Source: Adiantum capillus-veneris
Lineage: Eukaryota; Streptophyta; Polypodiopsida; Polypodiales; Pteridaceae
Assembly: GCA_014529385.2 (NCBI GenBank)
Contig: CM043960.1
Span: forward strand, 124,220,543-124,284,542
Length of the DNA: 64,000 nucleotides
Direction of reading: 5' to 3'
Part shown: positions 1 to 10,440 of the stretch, in pieces
Position numbering within the stretch: the stretch's first letter is position 1
Layout: each line of letters opens with the position of its first letter
Made by a program: the position numbers and the translations under genes
Notes under the pieces: model-generated
What the model was told of the DNA's origin: nothing
Databases searched by the model: none
The model's input: the letters and a program-made list of their open reading frames with translations, nothing else

Positions 1-363
1 ATTCAACAAGAGAGAAAGAGAGAGAGATTGATTTAATGTTGTCTTTATTTCAAAAAAAAAGAGAAAGACGAGACGAGCACGAGATTTTTTGTGAATAATC
101 GTGCAAGGAGGCTTTTGAACTTTTGTCGAGGCAGCTTTGTAGGCTCCAAACTTCAAATGATAGCGACTCGGGGCTTACACCCTATAGGGCAGCACACTTG
201 TAATTGGCTTACACCCAATAAAGCAACACAATTTGTTCTTGTTTAATAGCACCAAATACTGGCTCTCTCTCACACAACAAAGTCTCCTCTCTCTCTCTCT
301 CCCTATCAAATATGGCCAATCAACAAAGTCTCTCTAACATCTCTCATTCTTATAGAAAGATTT

Positions 364-366
<3 letters not shown>
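1..366 (+). repeat. dispersed repeat, copy 1, ending in (CT)n
   Basis: This stretch recurs at 7895-8306 with only small differences and one indel (the second copy has an extra piece around 8000-8050). Both copies run directly into a (CT)n tract, after which the sequences are unrelated: LINE sequence here, a ~318 bp repeat there. No coding potential is seen. It may be the 3' part of a retroposon with a CT-rich tail, or older DNA whose CT tract was hit twice by different elements. Confidence 0.75.

Positions 367-425
<59 letters not shown>
367..425. repeat. (CT)n microsatellite
   Basis: A pure CT tract of about 59 bases separates the dispersed repeat from the start of LINE sequence. Confidence 0.95.
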
Positions 426-427
<2 letters not shown>

Positions 428-616
428 GGATACAAAATGTTTTGGATGTGAAGATCACACTATTAAGCAACAAAATATGCACCGCAAGGCATATGAGGAA
501 AAGAATAAGAAAAACAAGGAGATCTCTCATGAAGAAAATGTGCCCAAGGAGGAGGCAAGTCCCTCGAGCAAATAGGGATGCGTGACCTATGAGACCGAGT
601 TACAAAAATATTGAAA

Positions 617-1502
617 ATATGCGTTTGGAATTGTAATGAATACCCATGGAATGTGGGGATTTGCATTGATGAACTAACAAGCAAAGCCGATGTTGTACTT
701 CTTGTTGGCATGATACACAAAGGATTAACGGCTTGGAGAATTACAATGTACATTCATTGATGTGGTCAAAGAATCTTAAGCAACAAAGAGGACAAGGAGG
801 GGTAGCATGTATGGTTAAGAAAGGATTGTAAGATTTTGTATCAATTGTGAAAGATGACAAGTACAAACGTTACGTATGGCTGAAAATTATGACACCAAAA
901 AGAGCACCCATTTTTGTAGCTAGTTTCTACATTCCTCATCATGATTCTCCCTTTTATGCTTGCATAGATAGAGATCAGCCATTTTTTTATTTAGAAGAGG
1001 ACATTGCTTATTTCAAAGGTGAAGGTGATGTTATTGTATTTGGGGATATGAATGCTCGTACAAAAACATTGCAACATGATACTCAACAATTTGATATGCC
1101 ATACATTTCAAGGGAGTTGCAGGAAGTTCACTTGTATGATCGTTCTTCAATGGATGAGAAAGAGCCGGATCACTATGGAAAGTTACTTTACACATGTGTA
1201 ATAGCACGGGTATGCTCATTGCCAATGGTGTATCTTTGTGGAGTGGAACCAATGGATTTACATGTAGGAGACACAATAGGGATAATGTGATTGACTATAT
1301 GCTACTCTCCGAAGCCATCATGTATCGCATAAAGAGTTTTATGTTTGGTCAATGGACCCCGGAATCCGACAATCGCACCTTATATATTGACCTTTCATGT
1401 GGAGAAGCAATTAAGCATGATAATCTCAACCAAAGGAAACAGAAATTATCACTATGTATGGATTTCAAACGGGCACTAATGTACATTGAAATGGTTGAGT
1501 AA
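617..1502 (+). pseudogene. LINE ORF2, apurinic-type endonuclease part (broken)
   Basis: Frames from about 617 to 1502 give an exonuclease/endonuclease/phosphatase-fold domain, which nicks target DNA to prime reverse transcription. Visible landmarks are a strand ending VIVFGDMNART (1032-1064), the GDxN motif of the family, then a GMLIANG-like segment near 1203 and a VIDY motif near 1291 matching the conserved late part of the domain. The coding frame changes at about 640, 830 and 1190 and has stops. Family assignment is from motifs; subfamily is not determined. Confidence 0.75.
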
Positions 1503-1510
1503 ATTTATGG

Positions 1511-3195
1511 ATGAAGAAGCTTCAATATGATGCACCATTAGAAACTAAATGGGAATCTTTCAAGAAAGTTATTTATTCTTCTGCTGAAGAATGCTTTGCT
1601 ATAAAGTATCTCCATGGTATCAACAAAGATAGATCACGCAAAAGGTGGTTTGATAAAGAATGTCAAGATGCTCAAAAGTCCTTGATAAAGCTTGATGTAA
1701 CTATGGACAAACACAACTATCAAAGTCAATCATTTGCATACATACAAGGCATTGATCCAAAAGAAGAGAAGAAGATGGGAAATAAAGCACCAACTTTTTC
1801 AAGTCCAAGAAAAGGCACATGTATGTGGAAGATTTTGGAGAAACTTGAGGGGCAAGCGGGTTGAGAATTTTGGTAACTTGAGTCTTGTGGATATGTACAC
1901 ACATTGTAGGCAATTATATGAGCAAGAAAATGCTGAAAAAATGCCATTTTATGGTTCACTCCCATGTATGCCTTCTTTTTTTACTATTGAGTATGTATGC
2001 GATGGGCTTGAAAAGTTGGCCACTCGCAAAGCAAGAGATCTTCAAGGTATCAAGACGGAGATGATCAAATGGACGGGAGATTTTACCCATGAGTTGATGT
2101 GTGATATGTTCAACCTTGCACTTCAACATGGTATGCCTTATGATTGGAGTACTAATTGGGTTGAGCCTTTGCATAAAGGAGGGGATGTAAAGAATGTAAA
2201 CAACTATCGGAGTATAATGATTGGGTCTCTTATGGGAAAGTTGTTTGGGTACATAATGGAGATGAAATTTAGTGATTTGGCTGAAGATAATGACAAGCGT
2301 GCAAAGGGACAAGCGGGTTTTTTTCGATGCCATAGCACCATTGATCATCTTGTCACTCTTCATGTTGTCATGGAGGAAAGTCGGTTGAAAGGCAAGCGAT
2401 TGTATTGTTGTTTTGTGGACTTTAAGAAAGACTTTGATATGATTCCACGTAGCAATTTGTGGAGAAGATGGAAGAACTCCAAGTGCCAAGTGAGTTTATG
2501 CTTGCGGTTTCTTGAATCTATGAAAAGATGATTTGTCAATTGCGCATGGGAAGAGAAATTTCAGAAATTTTTGTAAGCACTATTGGGGTTAAACAAGGAT
2601 GTCCGTTGTCACCAACTCTCTTTGGTCTATGCATCAATCAATTGGAACAAATGGTACTTGAATTTATGCAAGAAGAAGGCATTAGAGGTCACTATTTGCA
2701 ATGCGGTAACCATGCTTTTTTTGTATGCGGATGATGTAGTGCTTCTAGCACACACTTTAGAAGATGCACAAAAGCTTATGGTTGTCCTTGAGAACTTTTG
2801 CTTGCATAGTGTGTTGATTGTGAACGAATCCAAGACAAAGGTTATGCTTGTGAAAAGACAACCATAAGGAGAAGCCATGCATTGTGTACAACAATAAGAC
2901 ACTTGGAGTTGTTGAGAGCTTTAAGTACCTTGGTCTTGAGGTTCCGTCCAATCACAAGTGGCATGAGTGTGCTATGCGTCGTTTGGAAGCAGGAAAGACA
3001 GCATATTATACATTTGAGAACATGTGTAATGAGGTAAACATCAAGTGTTGGGTTCCCAAGAAGTATCTTTTTGATGCATTGGTGACACCGGTTCTTCTTT
3101 ATGGAGTTGAAGTGTGGGGCGGGAGCATCTCAAACTCTACTTGGAAAGGGTTTGAGAATGTCCAAAGCATTTTCTCTCAAACTTTCTCCAAGTGA
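1511..3195 (+). pseudogene. LINE ORF2, reverse transcriptase part (broken)
   Basis: Reverse transcriptase blocks appear in order across frames: PLHKGGD and NYRSIMIGS near 2167-2226, GQAGF near 2308-2322, FVDFKKDFD near 2412-2438 (catalytic Asp block A; usually KAFD), GVKQGCPLSP near 2586-2615, and the catalytic YADD box at 2724-2735. A thumb-like segment with VESFKYLGLEV (2908-2940) and LLYGVEVWGG (about 3095-3124) follows. At least three frame changes (near 1860, 2520 and 2700) break the chain. The arrangement is L1/CRE-to-Jockey-type LINE; the exact clade needs a tree. Confidence 0.88.
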
Positions 3196-3960
3196 AGACA
3201 CAAACACCATATATGCTCCTACTTCTTGAGTCGGGATGTCTTTCAATTGAGGTTATGGGCATGGAAAGGGTTGTGGAGTACATGGTAAAGATGCGTCAAA
3301 ACCCCTCACATTGACTTCCTACAATTGCATGGGAAGCAAGCAAAAAAGTTCAAAAGACGCATAAAAGCAAGATCTTGAGCATGGGATGGATGCAAGACAT
3401 AAAAAAGTGGTTTGGGAGATGGGATGCATTACACTTGCTACATGATGCTTCAATTGACTCCCAAGTAAATGAAGCTTTTCTACAACGCCAATGTATTACG
3501 GCTTGGGAGAAATCCGTGGGTCACGCTTCATACATTACACCACCCATATTTCCCCCAACTACAAAACCATGTTCTTCGTTGAAAGAGGAAACCGTACTCA
3601 CAGTTACATGCTTGAGCCTATCCCCTTGTCGGCGATACGAACTATCACAGGCATTCGGCTTAGCTCCCATTTCCTTCGATGCAAGATAGGGTGTTGGGGC
3701 AATGGAAAAGAGTCAAATCAACTGTGCACATTATGCTCACTGCAAGTTTGAGAGTTTGAGTACCACACACTACTAGAGTGTTCAGCTTTTGGTCACATCG
3801 AAACTTGCTTCTCTCACATTTTCAGCCATAACTTAGACCTACACACTTTCCTCTCCCAGCCAAAGTGTGGGCTCTCCATTGTGACTCTCTTCACCATAAT
3901 TTTGGAGCATCGAGAGTCACTCATCAGCTAAACACATACTACATCACATGTAACTTTGGT
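3196..3960 (+). pseudogene. LINE ORF2 C-terminal region with cysteine motif (broken)
   Basis: Continues the LINE in decayed form. Frames at 3375-3689 and 3491-3751 show a region ending in LCTLC (3717-3731), followed in the same neighbourhood by coding-like YHTLLECSAF. This matches the CCHC-type cysteine cluster at the C-terminus of many LINE ORF2 proteins. Stops interrupt it. Downstream sequence to 4001 is the 3' tail. Confidence 0.6.
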
Positions 3961-3998
3961 CCCATAGGTCATATTTGACCTCCGAGGACGATAATAAA

Positions 3999-4001
<3 letters not shown>

Positions 4002-4082
<81 letters not shown>
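4002..4082. repeat. compound (CT)n(GT)n microsatellite
   Basis: CT repeats to about 4036, then GT repeats to about 4082. It directly joins the 3' tail of the LINE upstream to the first ~318 bp repeat copy downstream. Confidence 0.95.
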
Positions 4083-4083
<1 letters not shown>

Positions 4084-4087
4084 TTCT

Positions 4088-4405
4088 AGGGCTCAATGAG
4101 GAGGAGAAGGAAAAGAAGAAGAAGAAAAGATGAGTATTTTAACATCATAGGAAACTATCCCAAGGGAAACTGTATCTCTCTCTTTCTCTTTTCCTCACCC
4201 TTCAACTCTTGTTTCCACCCATCCTCCTTTGCTTTCAACACTGGGAGTTTTTGCTCTACACTCTCTATTTCTCAAGCATGAAAATGCACCCCAAACGCTT
4301 TTAAATGAAGCCAAAGGAATTTTTTTTAATAAGGAAAGTAAACATATCTCTCTCAAATTGACCTCAATTTGCAAAAGAGCAGAGCAACAGAGGGAATCAA
4401 TCGCA
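4088..4405 (+). repeat. ~318 bp repeat, copy 1 (probable LINE 5' end)
   Basis: Starts with a GAGGAGAAG/AAGAAG purine run, then 'gatgagtattttaacatcat', and ends 'agagcaacagaggg'. Two further copies lie at 5713-6022 and 8357-8673. Each copy is preceded by a CT/GT tract. Here it runs into GC-rich leader DNA and a LINE ORF1, which suggests that it is a LINE 5' untranslated segment. Confidence 0.8.
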
Positions 4406-4630
4406 GCCCGAGCTCCAGCAGGCAGCAGCGCCCACCGTTCGGGTCCACCCCTGTCGCGCCACCGTCCCAGCTCTGCTCTGGTCCAACGGCGCCCTCACGG
4501 GTCGCCCGGGCCCTGCTCCGCCCATCACGGGTCCCGATCTCTACATCCCCCCCCATACCCGCCCCCGTCTCCGCGCTGCTCTCTGCATTTCACACTACAT
4601 TTCACACTTCCTTGACCTAAGCTTATTTCA
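4406..4630 (+). promoter_or_regulatory. GC-rich leader upstream of LINE ORF1
   Basis: A ~220 base island markedly richer in G+C than its surroundings. It lies between the ~318 bp repeat and the ORF1 start. GC-rich 5' untranslated regions carrying internal promoters are known in LINEs; that role here is inference from position only. The overlapping open frames in this stretch look like composition artefacts. Confidence 0.4.
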
Positions 4631-4710
4631 CTGGAATATTAAACTCCTAAGCGGCCTTTCCCACTTGGAGCCCACCGACAGTCCACCTTTGGATCTTCTA
4701 AACAACAGCG

Positions 4711-5465
4711 ATGGCCACTCGAGCATCATCCCGCAGCAAGCTCACTTTCGCAGGGGTTGTAGCAACACCCCCGAACCAAGACAACATCGTCTATCTCCAA
4801 AATGAAGTCGGAAAGCTTCACAAGGAGAATGATGAGCTCAAGCAAAGACTTACTGCCATCGAGACATGGCTTGCCGCAATGGAAAACCGCAAGAAAGAAG
4901 AGATGGAAGATATGGGAGTCAAGTTCAACAAAACAAAGGCGGAAGTGGAGACCATACTCACAAAGGAGGTCAAAATCAAGTACACGAGGTAATCTTTCGC
5001 AAGGTCGAAGACCGTGTGGCATCCACGCTACGCGAGCGACAACGACAAGAGGACATCTCCCTCAATGTTCGTATCGGCGGGCTCCCAAGCAACTGGAAAG
5101 GGGAGGGAGATCACAAGTTTCATGAGTGCTTTGACCGTATCGAAGCAGTAACCCCCTTGGTACAATGGGATCCAGCAACAATCACCATTCTTACACATGA
5201 GCATCGCACCAATCACGCAATCCTCACTTTCAAGACCAAGGCGGGTTGAATTGAACTCCTTGAGCAATCAAGGCTTCTCAATGATACTAAAATTTGGTTT
5301 GCAGAAGATCTCACACCCGCCCAACTCAAACAAAAAAAGGCAGAACTCCAGAAGATGCGAGAAGCATGCACAACAGGGAAATGGGCAATCTATCGAGGAG
5401 GTAAAGCCATCATCCAGGAGTTTCGAACTCCCAAGCCGGCTCCCTCCTCACCTTCCCCTTCTTAG
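4711..5465 (+). pseudogene. LINE ORF1-like RNA-binding protein (frameshifted)
   Basis: Starts at an ATG (MATRASSRSKLTFAG). Residues 25-60 form a coiled coil (VYLQNEVGKLHKENDELKQR). The frame shifts near 4985 and continues with NVRIGGLPSNW (about 5064-5096), an RRM-like first strand. It then runs through ILTFKTKAG to a C-terminal domain with FAEDLTPAQLKQKKAELQ and WAIYRGGKAI before the stop at 5463-5465; one TGA lies at 5247-5249. Coiled coil, RRM and C-terminal domain in this order is the L1 ORF1p (transposase_22-type) plan, an RNA chaperone that coats LINE RNA. Plant L1s more often carry an RRM plus a zinc knuckle, so this type is of interest. No ORF2 follows. Confidence 0.7.
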
Positions 5466-5616
5466 TTTTGTTTATTTTAACTTTCCTTTCCACACCTCTT
5501 TGGAACCTCAGTCCTTAACTGAGATGTATCCCATGATCCCCCTGTTTAGAAGAACTCCTTTGTAATGTTTTGATTTCGGTCCCATGGGTCATATCTGACC
5601 TCCACATACGATCATT

Positions 5617-5620
<4 letters not shown>
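5466..5620 (+). repeat. LINE 3' tail without ORF2
   Basis: About 150 bases after ORF1 end in 'ggtcccatgggtcatatctg' and then (CT)n. This matches the 3' end of the LINE at 3955-4001. It shows that the ORF1-bearing element ends with the same family tail but lacks endonuclease and reverse transcriptase. Confidence 0.75.

Positions 5621-5710
<90 letters not shown>
5621..5710. repeat. (CT)n microsatellite with short (GT)n end
   Basis: About 82 bases of CT followed by four GT units. It abuts the half-LINE 3' tail on one side and the second ~318 bp repeat copy on the other. Confidence 0.95.
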
Positions 5711-5712
5711 CT

Positions 5713-6018
5713 TTTAGGTTTCAACGAGGAGAAGAAGAAGAAGAAGAAAAGATGAGTATTTTAACGTCATAGGAAACTATCCCAAGGGAAACTCTATCTC
5801 TCTCTTTCTTTTTCCGTTACCCTTTGATTCTCATTTCCACCCGTCCTCCTTGGCTTTCAACACTGGGAATTTTCTCTCTACACTCTCTATTTCTCGAGCA
5901 TGAGAATGCACGCCATAGGCTTTTTAATGAAGCCAAAGGTTTTTTTTTTAATAAGGAAAGTAAACATTTCTCTCTCAAATCGACCTTGATTTGCAACAGA
6001 GAAGAGCAACAGAGGGAA

Positions 6019-6086
<68 letters not shown>

Positions 6087-7140
6087 AATCACTGTAGAGA
6101 GACAAATATCTCTTACTCTTCCTCCTCACTATTAGCAGCTTGCATACGGTGCTTTCTCTCTTGCAAAACAACCTCCTCCTTCTCGGCGCATAGCCAGAGC
6201 ATCGTCATCCTAGCCTCGCTGGCTCCCGCCTCAAAACGGCCATGCCTCCCATACTCTCGCCCTCAGTTGTCTTGCTTGGCGACTTGCATAACCCTGTGAC
6301 TCTCCTCTTGTCATTGACAATGGCTTGATGGGCCCCCACAAGCAACGGGTGCTTCTCTCCTCTCTCGCAAGTAGTGTGTGCTTCCCAATCGACACTCTCT
6401 TGCCAAATAGCACCACCCCTCGTCAGTTTGTTCCATACCCAAAAAACCCTTAAAATACCTTTATTTTGTTTCACATGAACTAGCTTCTTCAAGCCCCTAT
6501 TCACACACACCCTGATCATCTACTTGGTGGCTCCCTTTAGCTCTCACCTATTGCACCATGGCCACGCACCTTCCACATGCACTCCTTGGGTGGTGGCTCC
6601 TCTTCAAGGCTAGGTGGTGGCCCTGCGATATTCTTAAGAAAAACATAATCAGATACATTTAATAAAAACACTTTGGCCTTGTTCATATGGAACAAATGGA
6701 CGAGCCTAGTCCATTTTCGACACCTCCTTGCTCCTTTGTCATGAGCTCACCCATGGTAATGAACAAGCCAACATACACACAAAAACGAGGTGCCTCTTCA
6801 TAACAGCCTTCACTTCATAATTGGTGATCATAATCCAAAAGCCTCACTTCAAAAGAAACTTTATCTTTTAGAATTTTTTTCACCCTTCACTCGAACCTTT
6901 CCACCACCGTGAAACATAGAAGTCACAATCACATCGATGTCATCAAGTTGAGCATCTCCAAGTTCTCTTTCTCTTTAAGCATAATTCAATTGCCTCTAAA
7001 AAATAACTCCTCATAGCAGAGCAAGTGAGATCGTCATAATGATAATTCTTAATAAAATGACATTTCAAGCTCGCTTAAAGTGCTCCAAATCTCATGCAGA
7101 TGGTCTTTCTCTGTTAGAACCCCCTTGCTCTTGGCCAAAA
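5713..7140 (+). repeat. ~1.45 kb duplicated unit, copy 1
   Basis: Comprises ~318 bp repeat copy 2 (5713-6022), a (CT)n tract (6023-6083), and about 1.05 kb that matches 8715-9825. Shared landmarks include 'aaaacggccatgcctcccat', 'ttgtcattgacaatgg', and the run ending in TTGGCCAAAAAA. No conserved protein is evident; the open frames here are unconvincing. Possibly a longer LINE 5' region or a non-autonomous element. Confidence 0.75.
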
Positions 7141-7166
7141 AAAACTCCAATGGTGGCGTCCTGCGG

Positions 7167-7245
7167 AGACAACTAGCTTGCTAGTGTCAAACCCAAAACT
7201 TTGGTAAAGACTGGTGCCTTATCCATTGGGCTATAGATGATGTAT
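7167..7245 (-). other. tRNA-like Pol III promoter unit, probable SINE head
   Basis: On the minus strand an A box TAGCCCAATGG (7233-7223) is followed 40 bases later by a B box-like GGTTTGACACT (7193-7183), the spacing of a tRNA gene. The text around the A box (CCCAATGGATAAGGC) resembles tRNA-Arg. The acceptor and T stems do not fold well, so this is not a functional tRNA; a tRNA-derived SINE fits best. Confidence 0.45.
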
Positions 7246-7256
7246 GTTTTAAAAAC

Positions 7257-7260
<4 letters not shown>

Positions 7261-7294
<34 letters not shown>
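7261..7294. repeat. (AT)n microsatellite
   Basis: About 34 bases of alternating T and A within otherwise unremarkable DNA. Confidence 0.9.
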
Positions 7295-7297
<3 letters not shown>

Positions 7298-7894
7298 CAA
7301 CCAAGAGGTGGACAATATCCAATCACACAAAGATGAAAACTGGTAATCATCCCCTAGCCTTGCAATGATGACTTGACTTAACACTCTTAATAATCCTTGA
7401 TGACTCCTCAATGACTCGAGTGGGTCTTTCCCAATGAACTAAAACACCAAGGTCTATGGAGTTTTACAAAGGGATTTATAGGCGCTTGGATCCAAGCTTA
7501 CATGTACAAGCTAGGCAAATAACAAGAAATTATCTCTGTCAAAAGAGAAATATTTTGAAAAAAATCATCTTCTTTTCCTTAAAAGAGCGCGATGGTTTTT
7601 TTTTTTATGATTAAAAAAATCTCCACTTGGGATGCAGGCTTTTTGTTAGAACACCTAAATGATGCAAACTAGTCCCACCCGGTGTGCCACTGATAAATAT
7701 TTTTCTATGCATGGGCCATGGAGCAGACCCAGAGAAGAAAAACCAAGCAAAGACTAAAGATGCTCAAACTCCCAAACCCAAGCCAACCAACAAGGAACTA
7801 TGGCTAGAGATGTGCTATTGAAATCTGCTGCCAAGGAATGTGCAATGCAATCTGAGTGTCAAATCTCACCACCACCAAAAAAGTGATCACTTAA
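7295..7894. other. no recognised feature
   Basis: AT-rich intergenic DNA with no convincing coding frame, RNA gene or repeat seen by eye. Confidence 0.5.
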
Positions 7895-8306
7895 TCATTC
7901 AACAAGAGAGAAAGAGAGAGAGATTGATTTAATGTTGTCTTTATTTCAAAAGAGAGAAAGACGAGACAAGCACAAGATTTTGTGTGAATAATCGTGCAAT
8001 TTGAATGTTGAAAATATTGTGTTTACGACATTCTAACAAACTTATCTTTTGAACTTTTGTCAAGGCAGCTTCGTAGGCTCCAAAATTCAAGTGATAGCAA
8101 CTCAGGGCTTACACCCTATAGGGAAACACACTTGTAATTGGCTTACACCCAATAGAGCAGCACAATTTGTTCTTGTTTAATAGCACCAAATACTTGCTCT
8201 CTCTCATACAACAAAGTCTCCTCTCTCTCTCTCTCTATCAAATATGGCCAATCAACAGACCTCTCTCTAACATCTCTCTTTCTCTCATTCTTATAGAGAG
8301 ATTTGA
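7895..8306 (+). repeat. dispersed repeat, copy 2, ending in (CT)n
   Basis: Second copy of the sequence found at 1-366, in the same orientation and again ending at a (CT)n tract (8307-8356). What follows the tract differs between the two copies. Confidence 0.8.

Positions 8307-8356
<50 letters not shown>
8307..8356. repeat. (CT)n microsatellite
   Basis: CT tract with one phase break, joining the dispersed repeat to the third ~318 bp repeat copy. Confidence 0.95.
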
Positions 8357-8359
<3 letters not shown>

Positions 8360-8670
8360 AAGTTTCAAAGAGGAGAAGAAGAAGAAGAAGAAGAAGAAAA
8401 GATGAGTATTTTAACGTCATAGGAAACTATCCCAAGGGAAACTCTATCTCTCTCTTTCTATTTTCCCCACCCTTCAACTCTAGTTTCCACACGTCCTCAT
8501 TTGCTTTCAACAATGGGAACTTTCTCTCTACCCTCTCTATTGCTTGAGCATGAGAATGCACCCCAAAGGCTTTTTAATGAAGCCAAAGTATTTTTCTTTT
8601 AATAAGGAAAGTAAACATCTTACTCTCAAATCCACCTCAATTTGCAATAGAGCAGAGCAACAGAGGTACT

Positions 8671-8719
<49 letters not shown>

Positions 8720-9825
8720 TCACTATAGAGAGCTGAATATCTCTTTATCTTCCTCCTTGCTCTCGGCAGCCTGCATCAATGCTTTCTCTCTTGCAAAACG
8801 CCCTCCTCCTTCTCAGCACAACCAGAGCTTCGTCATCTTGGCCTCGCTAGCTCCTGCCTCAAAACGGTCATGCCTCCCATACTCTCGCCCTCAGTTCTCT
8901 TGATTGGCAACCATGGCCTGCATACCCCTCGTGGCTCTCCTCTCATCATTGACAATGGCCTACTCGGCCCCCCGCAAGTAGCAGGTGCTTCTCTCCTCTC
9001 TCGCAAGCAGCGGGTGCTTCCCAATCGACACTCTCTTGCTAGATAGCACCACCCCTTGTCAGTTTGTTCTAGACCAAAAAATCCCTTAAAAATACCTTTA
9101 TTTTGTTTTACTTAACTTGGCTTCTTCAAGCCCCCGTGCACACACACCCTTCCCGTCTACTTGGTGGCTCCCTTAAGCTCTCACCTACTACACCATGGCC
9201 ACACACCTTCCACATGTACTCCTTGCCCCTCGTTAAAGGGTGGTGGCTCCTCTTGAAGGCTAGGTGTTGGCCCTTTGATATTCTTAGGAAAAACATAATG
9301 AGATACATTTAATAGAAACACTTTGGCCTTGTTTTCATATGGAGCAATTGGATGAGCCCAGTCCTTTTCGAAACTTCCTTGCTTGTTCATACATGTGCTC
9401 ACCCATGGTAATGTACAAGCCAACATACACACAAAAACGAGGTGCCTCTTCATAACGGCATTCACTTCATTTGTCGCGACCATAATCCGCAAGCGTCACT
9501 TCAAAAGAAACTTTATCTTTTAGAATTGATTTCACCCTTCACTCAAACCTGCACCACCGTGAAACAAAAAAGGCACGATCACATCGATGTCATCAAGTTC
9601 AGCATCTCCAAGTTCTCTTTATCTTTAAGCATAATTCCATGATAGGTGTGGCATCTTCATTGCCTGTCAAAAATAACTTCTTGTGGCAAAGCAGGTGAGA
9701 TCGTCATCATGATAATTCTTAATAAAATGACATTTCAAGCTCGGTTAAAGTGCTCCAAATCTCATGCGGGTGCTCTCTTTCTTGGCCAGAACCCCCTTGA
9801 TCTTGGCCAAAAAAAAATCCAACAC
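8357..9825 (+). repeat. ~1.45 kb duplicated unit, copy 2
   Basis: Contains ~318 bp repeat copy 3 (8357-8673), a (CT)n tract (8674-8714) and about 1.1 kb matching 6084-7140, with scattered substitutions and indels. The match breaks after the TTGGCCAAAAAA run near 9815. Same order and orientation as copy 1, which argues for duplication of the whole unit, or for two insertions of one element family. Confidence 0.75.
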
Positions 9826-9829
9826 TAAG

Positions 9830-10440
9830 GATAGAGGGTGCCCTATGTGTCAATGTAAAAGCTTCCAATAAGCATTTATGCCATTCAAGGGCACCTACAT
9901 ATGCACCATGGCTCTAGGGCCATAGGATATCTAACTGTAATAGAGGGCAACATATGGCCCTTGAGATTATACATAGGTACCCTATGGCCCTAAGGTCATA
10001 GGATCTCTCATCAAAATAGAGGGCAAAACCTATGGCCCTAGGAACAAGGGCACCTACATGGTCATCATGGCACTCCTATGACCCTAGGACCATAGGATTT
10101 CTAACTGGAATAAAGCACAACAACCTACGGCCCTAGAGCCATAAGATCTTTAATTGTAATAGAGGGAAATCTAGTGCCTTGAGCTTATGCATTGGCACCC
10201 TATGGCCATAGGGCCATAGGATCTCTCATCATAATAGAGGGAAACCTAAGGCCCTATGGCTAGAGGGTGGCCTTGGTGTCAATGTATTATCTCTCAAGAA
10301 AGAAAATCTAGGCTATTCAAGGACACCAAAATGGCAATAGGATCTCTCACTACAATAGAGGCCAATATGTGACATATTCCCACTATGTGTAATACTACAT
10401 AGTCAAGCTAAGATGCAATTTTTGAAATTCTTGCTAGTGC
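9830..10440. repeat. degenerate palindrome array (GGCCCTAGGGCC core)
   Basis: Repeated short phrases of the form CCTATGGCCCT followed by its reverse complement, e.g. near 9906, 9975, 10080, 10200 and again near 11919. Between them run 'ataggatctctcat' and 'aatagagggcaa' phrases. The full consensus is a perfect 22 base palindrome. No coding frame is supported. Confidence 0.65.

Larger units (their letters stand above)
426..4001 (+). mobile_element. decayed LINE (non-LTR retrotransposon)
   Basis: A LINE remnant with the order endonuclease, reverse transcriptase, C-terminal cysteine motif, then a short 3' tail directly joined to (CT)n(GT)n. Many frameshifts and stops break it, so it is dead. 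The 3' end (about 3955-4001) shares the phrase 'tcccataggtcatatttgac' with the end of a second element near 5580, which marks a family-specific 3' tail. No poly(A) tail is seen; the element ends in the microsatellite. No ORF1 is seen upstream, so the copy is probably 5'-truncated. Confidence 0.85.

Noticed and set aside
367-425. Open frames encoding Arg-Glu or Ser-Leu repeats across CT/GA tracts (also at 5621, 6023, 17348, 61709, 62791, 63165)
   Set aside because: These are forced by the dinucleotide repeat in every frame and have no start context or conservation evidence.
4229-4620. Overlapping frames in the GC-rich leader
   Set aside because: Pro/Ser/Arg composition follows from GC richness, and the position fits an untranslated LINE leader.
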